In this document: positions 6,137-13,325 of the stretch, in pieces
Layout of the letters: the number at the start of each line of letters is the position of its first letter
Numbering within the stretch: position 1 is the stretch's first letter
NCBI GenBank assembly: GCA_035303885.1
Contig: DATGRE010000101.1
Span: forward strand, 1 to 13,521
Source of the DNA: Zeimonas sp035303885
GTDB lineage: Bacteria > Pseudomonadota > Gammaproteobacteria > Burkholderiales > Burkholderiaceae_E
Length of the DNA: 13,521 nucleotides
Reading direction: 5' to 3'
Notes under the pieces: generated by a model
Databases searched by the model: none
What the model saw: the letters and a program-made list of their open reading frames with translations, nothing else
Told to the model about the DNA's origin: nothing
Translations under genes and position numbers: made by a program

Positions 6137-8062
6137 TCAGGCGAAGTCCTGCGCGTTGCCCTGCACCCGCAGCGGCACCTCGATCGACAACTGCGAGCCT
6201 TGCGCGTCCGAGTGCACCGTCAGCTCGGTCCCGAGCTGCCGGGCGCGTCGCTGCATTCCGGCGAGTCCCCGGCCGCCGGACGGGCGCTCCGTATCGAAGC
6301 CCGACCCGTCGTCGCGCACCGTCAGCGTCAGCCGCAAGGGTGCGTCGTCGACGGCAAGGAACACGTCGACGGTACGCGCCCCCGAGTGCTTCAGCGTGTT
6401 GGCCAGCGCCTCCTGCAGGATGCGCAGCACCTGCAGCGCGTCCTCGGCGGGCAGGTCGACGCGGTCGGGCGCGCGATCGAGATGGAAGTGCAGCGCGATG
6501 CCGGCGGCGCGGAAGCGCGGTTGCAGCCGCCACGCGAGGTTCGCGAGCGCCTCGATCAGGCCCTCCCGGCCCGGCGCCAGCGTGTCGATCGCCAGGCGCA
6601 TGTCGTCGATCGCCTCGCGCAGCGCCTGCGCCATCGTGTCGCGGTCGAGCGCGCCGCGCTCGACCATTGCCAGCGACGAGAGCAGCTGCGAGCCCAGGCC
6701 GTCGTGCATGTCCTGCATGATGCGCTGGCGCTCCTCGCTGAGCACGCGTTCGCGCTCGAGCCGCCGCAGCCGCTCGTAATTGCGCGCGAGCTCGGTCTCG
6801 CGCGCGCGCACCGTCGACTCGAGCACGCGCGCCGCCTGCTCGGCTTCGTGCAGGCTGCGTACGAAGCCGTCGGCGAGCAGCCCGGCGACGGCGCCGAGCA
6901 GCACGATCGCCGACAGGTGCAGCACGTACGGATGGCGGTAGTCGAAGACGCCGACCAGCACGAGATAGTCGTGCACGCCGAGCGTGAGGCCGAACACGAC
7001 GCCCGCGCACAGCAGCAGTACCCCGGGCGTGCGCTTTCGCCAGCCGACGATCGCGGTGGCGGTGAGCATCACCGCGGAGACGACGATCAGCCCTCCCTGG
7101 TAGACGCGGCCGACGATGTGGTCCCACGGCTGGCCGCCCATGGCGAGCAGCAGCGGACCGGTCAGCCAATACGCGAGCGTGATCCGCTCGACGACGGGAC
7201 TGCGCAGCCCCGCGAAGCGCAGCATGAACAGCGTCATGCAGACGACGAATCCGCCGGTGGATGCGTAGTAGACGACGTTCCACCACGGCCATATGGCGCG
7301 CGGATACACCGAGAACACGATGATCATCGTTCGCACGCCCCAGCACACGCAGGCGAGACCGAACAGTCCGTAATCGAAGGCCATCCGGCGTCGGATCCAG
7401 ATCGCCAGCACGAACAGACCGAGCGAGATCGTCGCGATCACCGTCATCTGCGCGCTGGTGTACGACCAGAACAGTCGCCACTGGTACGGCCGGCGCAGCT
7501 CGGACTCGGGTCCGGCGAAGAACGGCATCATCCGGTGGCTGCGTTCCTGCACCGACACGCGCAGGTGCAGCTCGTTGTCGCCGGCCGTGAGCATCCCGGG
7601 TGGGATCGACGGCGCGTGCGGACGCACCCACTGCACGAAGTGGCGCTCGTCCGACTGGCGGATCGACGCGGCGAGCGAGCCGTTGACGTAGAGCTCGCCG
7701 CCGTCGCGCAGCCGTGGGAAATAGACGAGCCACGGCTCGGTCGGGGCCTGCTCCAGATTCATGCGCACCCGGTACCAGGCGGTGCCGAAGACGCCGGGCC
7801 GGCTTCGTTCCCACAGGTCGGGCAGCGCGAGCGCCTGCCACGGCGCCGTCGCGTCGGGAGGCGTGGGCGAATCGCTCAACAGGAAGTCGGCCCGATCGAA
7901 CTCGCGTGTGAGCGGCGCGTCGGCGCCGAGCGACGCCGAAACCGGCGCGAGCACCAGGCATGCCGCGAGCAGGACGGCGAGCGCACGCCCGAGTGCCGAC
8001 GTCGTCCGGCTCGATGCGGCGGCCGGCGCTGTCCGCCACCCGGCCCGTGCTCCGCTCGCCAT
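6137..8062 (-). CDS. 7TM sensor histidine kinase, NarX/DegS-type HisKA_3 kinase
   Basis: Membrane sensor kinase, 641 residues. An N-terminal hydrophobic stretch (about 25-47) looks like a signal peptide. Residues about 50-190 form a periplasmic beta-rich domain containing YRVRMNLE and ELYVNGSLAAS, resembling the jelly-roll domains before 7TMR-DISM regions. Seven hydrophobic segments lie between about 203 and 400, then a coiled-coil linker (about 403-445). The HisKA_3 dimerisation helix has the phospho-acceptor His453 in QDMHDGLGSQLLSS. The ATPase domain shows the N box with Asn555 (QEALANTLKHS), DDGSGF at 584-589 and GRGLAGM at 597-603, so the enzyme looks active. The ligand cannot be deduced. 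The gene starts 25 bp after the response regulator stop, in one operon, with a poor ribosome binding site. Confidence 0.9.
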   Translation of the reverse strand: MASGARAGWRTAPAAASSRTTSALGRALAVLLAACLVLAPVSASLGADAPLTREFDRADFLLSDSPTPPDATAPWQALALPDLWERSRPGVFGTAWYRVRMNLEQAPTEPWLVYFPRLRDGGELYVNGSLAASIRQSDERHFVQWVRPHAPSIPPGMLTAGDNELHLRVSVQERSHRMMPFFAGPESELRRPYQWRLFWSYTSAQMTVIATISLGLFVLAIWIRRRMAFDYGLFGLACVCWGVRTMIIVFSVYPRAIWPWWNVVYYASTGGFVVCMTLFMLRFAGLRSPVVERITLAYWLTGPLLLAMGGQPWDHIVGRVYQGGLIVVSAVMLTATAIVGWRKRTPGVLLLCAGVVFGLTLGVHDYLVLVGVFDYRHPYVLHLSAIVLLGAVAGLLADGFVRSLHEAEQAARVLESTVRARETELARNYERLRRLERERVLSEERQRIMQDMHDGLGSQLLSSLAMVERGALDRDTMAQALREAIDDMRLAIDTLAPGREGLIEALANLAWRLQPRFRAAGIALHFHLDRAPDRVDLPAEDALQVLRILQEALANTLKHSGARTVDVFLAVDDAPLRLTLTVRDDGSGFDTERPSGGRGLAGMQRRARQLGTELTVHSDAQGSQLSIEVPLRVQGNAQDFA

Positions 8063-8087
8063 GAAGCGCGGCGACCGGAACGGCCGC

Positions 8088-8756
8088 TCAGAGAATGCCC
8101 AGCTGCGTCGCCTCGAACACGGCCTCGCTGCGCGAATGCACCGCGAGCTTGCGGTAGATCTTCTTCACGTGCGTGACGACCGTATGCGGTGAGATGTCGA
8201 GCGTCGCGGCGACGTCGGCGAACGGCAGTCCTTTGGCGACGAGCCGCAGGATGTCGGCCTCGCGGCCCGTGAGAATCGACGCGCTGGCCGCCGACCCCGG
8301 GCGTGCCGACGCCGGCGACGCGGTCGGCGAGGCGCTCGACATCAGCCGCAGCAGCCGGCGTGCGATGCTCGGGCTGATCGGCGAACCGCCGGCGCGCAAC
8401 GCCAGGATGCACTCGACGAGCTCGGCGTGCGAGCTGCCCTTGAGCAGGTATCCGGTGGCGCCGGCGACGATCGCTTCGATCACGTGGCGGTCGTCGCCGA
8501 ACACGGTGACGACGAGCGGATCGCAGTCGGGGCGCCGCTTCGTCGCCTGCCGGATCAGCTCGGCTCCATCGCCGTCGGGCAGGCCGAGATCGACGAGCAG
8601 GACGTCGGGAACCTCGAGCGCGAGCAGTGCGCGCGCCGCCCGGCAGGTGCCGACCGCTCCGGCCAGTCGCAGGCGCCGATCGCACGAAACCGCCTCGCAG
8701 TACGCATAGAGGAACTCCGGTTCGTCTTCGACCACCAGGACGCTGATCGGATCCAT
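8088..8756 (-). CDS. NarL/FixJ-type response regulator with LuxR-type HTH
   Basis: Cytoplasmic DNA-binding partner of the kinase encoded just downstream. The product is 222 residues. The receiver domain spans about 4-122, with acidic pocket Glu10/Asp11, phospho-acceptor Asp56 in VLLVDLGLPDGDG, Thr84 and Lys106. A Ser/Ala/Pro-rich linker (about 138-160) leads to a LuxR-type helix-turn-helix (about 161-220) with LTGREADILRLVAKGLPFAD and ISPHTVVTHVKKIYRKL. It is the first gene of the operon and carries a GGAGG sequence a few bases before its ATG. Targets are unknown; autoregulation is plausible but not shown. Confidence 0.93.
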   Translation of the reverse strand: MDPISVLVVEDEPEFLYAYCEAVSCDRRLRLAGAVGTCRAARALLALEVPDVLLVDLGLPDGDGAELIRQATKRRPDCDPLVVTVFGDDRHVIEAIVAGATGYLLKGSSHAELVECILALRAGGSPISPSIARRLLRLMSSASPTASPASARPGSAASASILTGREADILRLVAKGLPFADVAATLDISPHTVVTHVKKIYRKLAVHSRSEAVFEATQLGIL

Positions 8757-8785
8757 GGCGCCTCCGCCTGCGGACGCTGCCGTCG

Positions 8786-8815
8786 ATTATCCGCGCGCCG
8801 CGGATGCGCTGCCAG
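8786..8815 (-). promoter_or_regulatory. Candidate promoter of the response regulator/kinase operon
   Basis: On the minus strand CTGGCA (complement of 8810-8815) and GATAAT (complement of 8786-8791) are separated by 18 bp, four and five matches to the sigma70 boxes. Transcription would begin about 23 nt before the ATG at 8756, leaving room for the GGAGG ribosome binding site. The rest of the 245-bp gap to pyrE shows nothing else I can support. Confidence 0.45.
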
Positions 8816-9001
8816 ACGCGGGTTGCGCGGCGTGCGCGTCGCTTGCGTCGTCGTCAGGGCGCGGTCACCCCGGCCGTCGCGCATGCGCGGCTCGAGACCA
8901 TCTTGTGCGGCTCTGCGCCGCTCCGGAATCCCGCGTTCGCGTGCGTGCGGCGCCGCGGATCGCGCGTACGCGGGACGAGGTGCGTCGCCCGCAGGCGCGT
9001 G

Positions 9002-9694
9002 TCAGCCCTCGTCCGGTACGCCGTAGCGGGCGCGATAGGCGGCGACACGTTCACGCCAGACCGCCAGGTTCCCCGCGAAGGCCGCGTCGGAATCGAGGAA
9101 GCGCAGCAGGTCGCTGAGCGACGCGATCGCGATCACCGGGATGCCGTACGTGCGGGCGACCTCCTGCGCGGCCGAACGCTCGCCGATCTCCGTCGCGTTA
9201 CCGCTGCGCTCCTCCCGGTCGAGCGCGATCAGGACGCCGGCCGGTTGCGCGCCGTGTGCGCGGATGATGTCGACCGATTCGCCCACCGAGGTGCCGGCGC
9301 TGATGACGTCGTCGACGATGACAACGCGGCCGGCGAGCGGCGCGCCGATCAGCGTGCCGCCCTCGCCGTGGTCCTTCGCTTCCTTGCGGTTGAAGGCGAA
9401 GCCGACGTTGCGTCCCTGCGCCGCCAGCGCGACGGCGGTGGCCGACGCGAGCGGAATTCCCTTGTATGCCGGGCCGAACAGCAGGTCGAAGGCGACGCGT
9501 CCTTCGCGTTCGGCTTCGAGCAGCGTGCGCGCATAGAAGCCGGCGAGCGCGCCGAGCGCGGCGCCGTCGCAGAACAGCCCGGCGTTGAAGAAGTACGGCG
9601 ACAAGCGGCCGGCCTTCGTGCGGAATTCGCCGAAGCGCAGTACGCCGCTCTCGACGGCGAAGCGGATAAACTCCGCGCGCAGATCGTCTGCCAT
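9002..9694 (-). CDS. pyrE: Orotate phosphoribosyltransferase
   Basis: Makes orotidine 5'-phosphate from orotate and PRPP, the fifth step of de novo pyrimidine synthesis. The product is 230 residues from the ATG at 9694. It has the early motif FGEFRTKAGRLSPYFFNAGL, the catalytic flexible loop FNRKEAKDHGEGG at 101-113, and the PRPP-binding motif RVVIVDDVISAGTS at 123-136. Its C-terminus is about 10-15 residues longer than short forms of the enzyme. An ATG four codons upstream (9706) is an alternative start. Neither has a clear Shine-Dalgarno. Only 36 bp separate it from divergent xthA, so each promoter must reach into the other gene. Confidence 0.96.
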   Translation of the reverse strand: MADDLRAEFIRFAVESGVLRFGEFRTKAGRLSPYFFNAGLFCDGAALGALAGFYARTLLEAEREGRVAFDLLFGPAYKGIPLASATAVALAAQGRNVGFAFNRKEAKDHGEGGTLIGAPLAGRVVIVDDVISAGTSVGESVDIIRAHGAQPAGVLIALDREERSGNATEIGERSAAQEVARTYGIPVIAIASLSDLLRFLDSDAAFAGNLAVWRERVAAYRARYGVPDEG

Positions 9695-9730
9695 GTTCGG
9701 AATCATCGGGAGAAGGAACGCGTCGGCGCA

Positions 9731-10504
9731 ATGATACGGGTCGTCACGTTGAACCTGAACGGGATCCGCTCGGCCGCGCGGCGCGGGTGGGTCGAATGGG
9801 CGAACGCGCAGGGCGCCGACGTCGTCTGCGTGCAGGAGGTGCGCGCGCAGGAGTGCGACCTGGACGGCGCGACGCATGCGCTCGACGGCCTGCACGCGCA
9901 TTTCGATTGCGGCCAGCGCAAGGGCTACAGCGGGGTCGGCGTCTTCGCGCGGCGCCGCCCGCGCGGCGTGCGCAGCGGCTTCGGCAGCGCCGAGTTCGAT
10001 GCCGAGGGGCGCTATCTCGAGCTCGATTTCGGCAGCTACGCCGTCGTCTCGGTCTACGTGCCGTCGGGCTCGAGCTCGCCTGAACGACAGGCGGCGAAGT
10101 TCCGCTTCCTCGCCGAGTTCCAGCGCCACCTGCGCGCGCTGCGGGCGAGCGGCCGCGAGGTGATCCTGTGCGGCGACTGGAACATCGCACACAAGGAGAT
10201 CGACCTGAAGAACTGGCGTTCGAACCAGAAGAACTCGGGTTTCCTGCCCGAGGAGCGCGCCTGGCTCACCGAGCTGTTCGACGAGGTGGGCTTCGTCGAC
10301 GTCTTCCGCCGGCTCGATCCGCGGCCCGAGCGCTACACGTGGTGGAGCAACCGCGGACAGGCGTGGGCGAAGAACGTCGGCTGGCGGCTCGACTACCAGG
10401 TGGCCACGCCGGGAATCGCGGCGAAGGCGAGGCGTGCGGAGATCTTCACCGACGCGCGCTTCTCGGACCACGCGCCGGTGACGATCGAGTACGCGGTGCG
10501 CTGA
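9731..10504 (+). CDS. xthA: Exodeoxyribonuclease III family AP endonuclease
   Basis: DNA repair enzyme of the exonuclease III/endonuclease-exonuclease-phosphatase family. It cleaves abasic sites and removes blocked 3' ends. The product is 257 residues, starting MIRVVTLNLNGIRSAARRGW. Expected catalytic residues are present: Asn8, metal-binding Glu36 (VCVQEVRAQ), Tyr109 (SVYVPSG), Asp149 and Asn151 (CGDWNIAHKEIDLKNW), Asp221 (WRLDYQ) and Asp246-His247 (FSDHAPV). A purine-rich GAAGGA at 9712-9717 is a rather distant ribosome binding site. The frame is open far upstream, but only the part from 9731 resembles the family. The stop lies four bases from the stop of the convergent lrp-type gene, with no visible terminator between. 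Confidence 0.95.
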   Translation: MIRVVTLNLNGIRSAARRGWVEWANAQGADVVCVQEVRAQECDLDGATHALDGLHAHFDCGQRKGYSGVGVFARRRPRGVRSGFGSAEFDAEGRYLELDFGSYAVVSVYVPSGSSSPERQAAKFRFLAEFQRHLRALRASGREVILCGDWNIAHKEIDLKNWRSNQKNSGFLPEERAWLTELFDEVGFVDVFRRLDPRPERYTWWSNRGQAWAKNVGWRLDYQVATPGIAAKARRAEIFTDARFSDHAPVTIEYAVR

Positions 10505-10508
10505 AACG

Positions 10509-10973
10509 TCAGACCGGGTAGCCGACGAACTCCTTCACGGTCGCCAGCTCGGCGTGCGAGACGATCCGTGCGACGCCCAGCGAGCGGTCGTTGATCCACG
10601 CGTCGGAGATGCGCCGGTAGTGCTCGACGTCGCTGCATGCGAAGCGCACGAGGTAGTCGTAGGGCCCGCTTAGCAGATGGCAGGCGATGACCTCCTCGCA
10701 CTGTGCGGCGCGCCGTTCAAACTGCTGCAGCGTCGACTGGCGCTGGTCGACGAGCGTGACCTCGGCATGCACGACGAGTGCGTCGCCCAGCGCCGAGCGG
10801 TCGACGATCGCGCGGTAGCCGGCGATCACGCGCTCGCGCTCGAGCCGGCGCACGCGATCGAGGCAGGCGCGCGGGGAGAGCCCGACGCGATCGGCGAGCG
10901 CCTGGTTGGTGATGCGCCCGTCGCGCTGCAGTTCGCGCAGGATGCGCCGGTCGATCTCGTCGAGCCGCCTCAT
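10509..10973 (-). CDS. Lrp/AsnC-family transcriptional regulator
   Basis: Amino-acid-responsive DNA-binding protein of 154 residues, family-typical length. The N-terminal winged helix-turn-helix (about 4-60) has ILRELQRDGRITNQALADRV and GLSPRACLDRVRRLE. The C-terminal ligand-binding RAM domain (about 66-150) has VIACHLLSGPYDYLVRF, the region where effector amino acids bind in this family. It is on the same strand as, and 162 bp downstream of, the aminotransferase-dihydrolase fusion, so regulation of arginine or ornithine breakdown is a reasonable inference. Its start codon overlaps the stop of a mini-ORF by four bases (ATGA at 10970-10973) and sits at the end of a 29-bp repeat array. Its own ribosome binding site is weak, so translation may depend on coupling to that leader. 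Confidence 0.93.
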   Translation of the reverse strand: MRRLDEIDRRILRELQRDGRITNQALADRVGLSPRACLDRVRRLERERVIAGYRAIVDRSALGDALVVHAEVTLVDQRQSTLQQFERRAAQCEEVIACHLLSGPYDYLVRFACSDVEHYRRISDAWINDRSLGVARIVSHAELATVKEFVGYPV

Positions 10974-11086
10974 GCGGTGAGTGTCCCGTTCATCTGCTTC
11001 CTGCGGCGAGTGTCCCGTTCATCCGCTTCCTGCGGCGAGTGTTCCGTTCAGCCGCCTCATGCGGCGAGTCTCCGACCAAGCCGCAT
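10970..11086 (-). promoter_or_regulatory. lrp leader: chain of four overlapping mini-ORFs
   Basis: On the minus strand four short ORFs run head to tail, each ending in a TGA that overlaps the next ATG as ATGA. They are 11086-11057 (MRLGRRLAA), 11060-11019 (MRRLNGTLAAGSG), 11022-10990 (MNGTLAAGSR) and 10993-10970 (MNGTLTA). The last overlaps the regulator's ATG at 10973. AGGAAG lies five to six bases before the ATGs at 11022 and 10993, a good ribosome binding site; the regulator's own is weaker. A possible -10 box TACACT (complement of 11096-11101) would start transcripts almost at the first ATG, though no good -35 is visible. Translation of these peptides is not shown; the layout suggests reinitiation-coupled control. 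Confidence 0.45.
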
Positions 11087-11096
11087 CCCGCGGCCA
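10981..11096. repeat. 29-bp tandem repeat, four copies
   Basis: Copies occupy 10981-11009, 11010-11038, 11039-11067 and 11068-11096, with a few bases of a fifth after them. The first two differ by one base, the third at several positions, and the fourth is clearly diverged. On the plus strand each begins GTGT(C/T)CCGTTCA or a variant and ends CTGCGGCGA or a variant. The regulator's start region (about 10962-10980) matches the second half of copy three almost exactly, so the array appears to include copies of that initiation region. Confidence 0.9.
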
Positions 11097-11135
11097 GTGT
11101 AGCGGCCGCCTTCGGTCGCGAGCAGCGGGCCTCGG

Positions 11136-13325
11136 CTACGCCGCGTGTGCCCGGCGTGCGCGCTTCGCCGCGGCGCTGCGCAGATCGAGGCGAAGCGTCA
11201 GGCAGCACGCCGCGCCCCCGGAGCGGTTGAAGGGTTCCAGCGGAACGACACGCACCCGGTAGCAGCGTTCGGCCAGCGTATCGCGCAGCCGCGGCGATGC
11301 GTGACAGGCGAGAAGCTCGTCGCCGAGGCAGACCGCGTTGACGGCGAAGCGCGTCGCATCCTCGTCGCTCGCCTCGATCGCGTCGGGCCCCGCGATCGCG
11401 CGTACCAGCCGCTGTGACGCTTCGGGGAACGCCGGCGGATACCAGAGAATCTCGCCGTGCGAGAGCACGCACAGGCAGGTGTCGAGGTGGTAGAAGCTCG
11501 GCGAGGCGAGCTCGAGCGAAAGCGTCTCGACGCCGAAGACGCGACGCACGGCCTCGCGAGCCTCGCGGTCCGAGCGCTGGCCGTACCCCATCCACATCAC
11601 CTGCCGCTTGGCGTCCCAGAGCGCGTCGCCCGCCCCCTCGAAGTAGACGCCGTCGTCGACCGCGTGCAGCGATTCGACGAGGCCGCGCGCGAGCAGCGAC
11701 TCGAAGGCGCGGCGCACGTGCGCTTCCTCGGCGCGCCGCTCGGGATTGCGGAAGCGGGCGAGCAGCACCCTGCCGTCGAGCACGACGGCGCCGTTCGCGG
11801 TGAAGACGAGATCGGGCGAGCCGGGCTGCGGCGAGATCGTCTCGATGCGCGCTCCCAGCCTCCGGTAGGCGTCGTGCAACGCATGCCATCCGATCCGCGC
11901 CTCGTGCGCCAGGCGTGCGGCATCGAGCGACCACGCCTCGGGGTGCATCCACGGGTTGATCCGGTAGCGCACCTCGAAGTGATCGGGCGGGCACATCAGC
12001 AGATGCGGCGGCGCCCCGCGCGCTGCGCTGCGTCGGCCGTCCTTCGGCGCCGGTCGCCGTGCGCCGCCGCGTCCGCGCGTCGCGCCCGACGAGGACGGCG
12101 CCATTTCATCGAGCACTTCGGCGATGCGCTCGAGCCCCCAGTCGAGCTGCGCTCTCGTGATCGTCAATGCGGGCGCGATGCGCACGGCGTCGTGCGCTTC
12201 CTTCGTGAGCACGCCGCGATGAGCGAGGCGCTCGACGAACTCGTGCGCATCGAGGCCGCAGTCGTGCAGGTCGAGGCCCGCCCACAGCCCGCGGCCGCGC
12301 ACCTCGATCCGGCGCGCGTCGGCGATGGCGCGCAGCCGCTCGAGCAGATGGCGGCCGAGCACCGCGCTGCGTTGCGCGAGCTGCTCTTCCTGCAGCACGC
12401 GCAGCGCCTCGAGGCCGACGGCGGCGGCGAGCGGATTGCCGCCGAAGGTCGAGCCGTGGCTGCCGGGCTCGAAGACGTCCATCAGCGCGGCATCGGCGAC
12501 GAACGCGGACACCGGAACGATCCCGCCGCCGAGCGCCTTGCCGACGACGATCGCGTCGGGACGGATCGATTCGTGCTCGAACGCGAAATTGCGGCCCGTG
12601 CGACCCAGGCCCGACTGGATTTCGTCGAGGACGAGCAGCACGCGATGGCGGTCGCACCATTCGCGCACGCTCCTCAGCCAGCCGTCGGGCGGAACGACGA
12701 CGCCCGCCTCGCCCTGGATCGGCTCGACGAGCACCGCGCAGACGTCGTCCCCGCCGACTGCGTTCAGCGAGGCGAGGTCACCGAAATCGAAGAGCCGGAA
12801 GCCCGAAGCGAACGGCTCGAAATCGCGTCGCGTATCGGGGTCGGAGGAGAAGCCGACGATGGTCGTCGTGCGCCCGTGGAAGTTCCCGCGGGCGACGAGA
12901 ATCGTCGCGCGGCCGGGCGCGATGCCCTTCACGCGATAGCCCCAGCGCCTGACCGCCTTGATCGCCGTCTCGACCGCCTCGGCGCCGGTGTTCATCGGCA
13001 GCGCCCGTTCGAAGCCGGACAGCCGACACAGCTCGGCAAGGAACGGTCCGAGCCGGTCGTTGTGGAACGCGCGCGACGTGACGCAGATGCGCGCGAGCTG
13101 TGCGCGCGCCGCGGCGACCAGCCGCGGATGACGATGGCCGTGCGCCACCGCCGAGTACGCGCTCATGAAGTCCAGGTAGCGGCGCCCGGCCAGGTCGTAC
13201 AGCCAGACGTCGTCGCCTCGCTCGATCACGACCGGCAGCGGTGCATAGTTTTGTGCGCATACGGCCCGCTCGCGCTCGATGGCGGCCCGCGTGGCCGGAT
13301 CCACGTTGTGTGTCGTGCCGTTCAT
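11136..13325 (-). CDS. Ornithine aminotransferase-arginine dihydrolase (ArgZ/AgrE-like) fusion
   Basis: The product is 729 residues with two enzyme domains. Residues about 10-408 are a RocD-type class III aminotransferase (ornithine to glutamate-5-semialdehyde). They show YSAVAHGHRHPRL at 57-69, TSRAFHNDRLGPF, NTGAEAVETAIKA, Arg152 in NFHGRTT, Asp234 in LVLDEIQSG, PLP-lysine Lys263 in VVGKALGGG, and HGSTFGGNPLA. A Ser/Gly/Arg-rich linker (about 410-441) follows. Residues 444-729 resemble the dihydrolase domain of cyanobacterial ArgZ/AgrE (arginine to ornithine, two ammonia and CO2). Matching motifs are MCPPDHFEVRYRINPWM at 444-460, VFTANGA with Asn511, FEGAGDALWD, FYHLDTC with His613, and SGGAACCLTL with candidate nucleophile Cys708. 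Arginine deiminase or dimethylarginine hydrolase activity is the main alternative for that half. GGAGG (complement of 13332-13336) precedes the ATG. No promoter is evident in 13326-13521. Confidence 0.88.
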   Translation of the reverse strand: MNGTTHNVDPATRAAIERERAVCAQNYAPLPVVIERGDDVWLYDLAGRRYLDFMSAYSAVAHGHRHPRLVAAARAQLARICVTSRAFHNDRLGPFLAELCRLSGFERALPMNTGAEAVETAIKAVRRWGYRVKGIAPGRATILVARGNFHGRTTTIVGFSSDPDTRRDFEPFASGFRLFDFGDLASLNAVGGDDVCAVLVEPIQGEAGVVVPPDGWLRSVREWCDRHRVLLVLDEIQSGLGRTGRNFAFEHESIRPDAIVVGKALGGGIVPVSAFVADAALMDVFEPGSHGSTFGGNPLAAAVGLEALRVLQEEQLAQRSAVLGRHLLERLRAIADARRIEVRGRGLWAGLDLHDCGLDAHEFVERLAHRGVLTKEAHDAVRIAPALTITRAQLDWGLERIAEVLDEMAPSSSGATRGRGGARRPAPKDGRRSAARGAPPHLLMCPPDHFEVRYRINPWMHPEAWSLDAARLAHEARIGWHALHDAYRRLGARIETISPQPGSPDLVFTANGAVVLDGRVLLARFRNPERRAEEAHVRRAFESLLARGLVESLHAVDDGVYFEGAGDALWDAKRQVMWMGYGQRSDREAREAVRRVFGVETLSLELASPSFYHLDTCLCVLSHGEILWYPPAFPEASQRLVRAIAGPDAIEASDEDATRFAVNAVCLGDELLACHASPRLRDTLAERCYRVRVVPLEPFNRSGGAACCLTLRLDLRSAAAKRARRAHAA

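Noticed and set aside
10981..11096. CRISPR-like array because of regular 29-bp repeats
   Set aside because: The repeats are directly adjacent with no unique spacers, and no cas genes are present.
11999..12110. Possible gene boundary between the aminotransferase and dihydrolase halves, with an internal ATG at residue 444
   Set aside because: The frame is continuous with no stop, and the internal ATG has no clear ribosome binding site. A fusion is the simpler reading, although internal initiation cannot be excluded.
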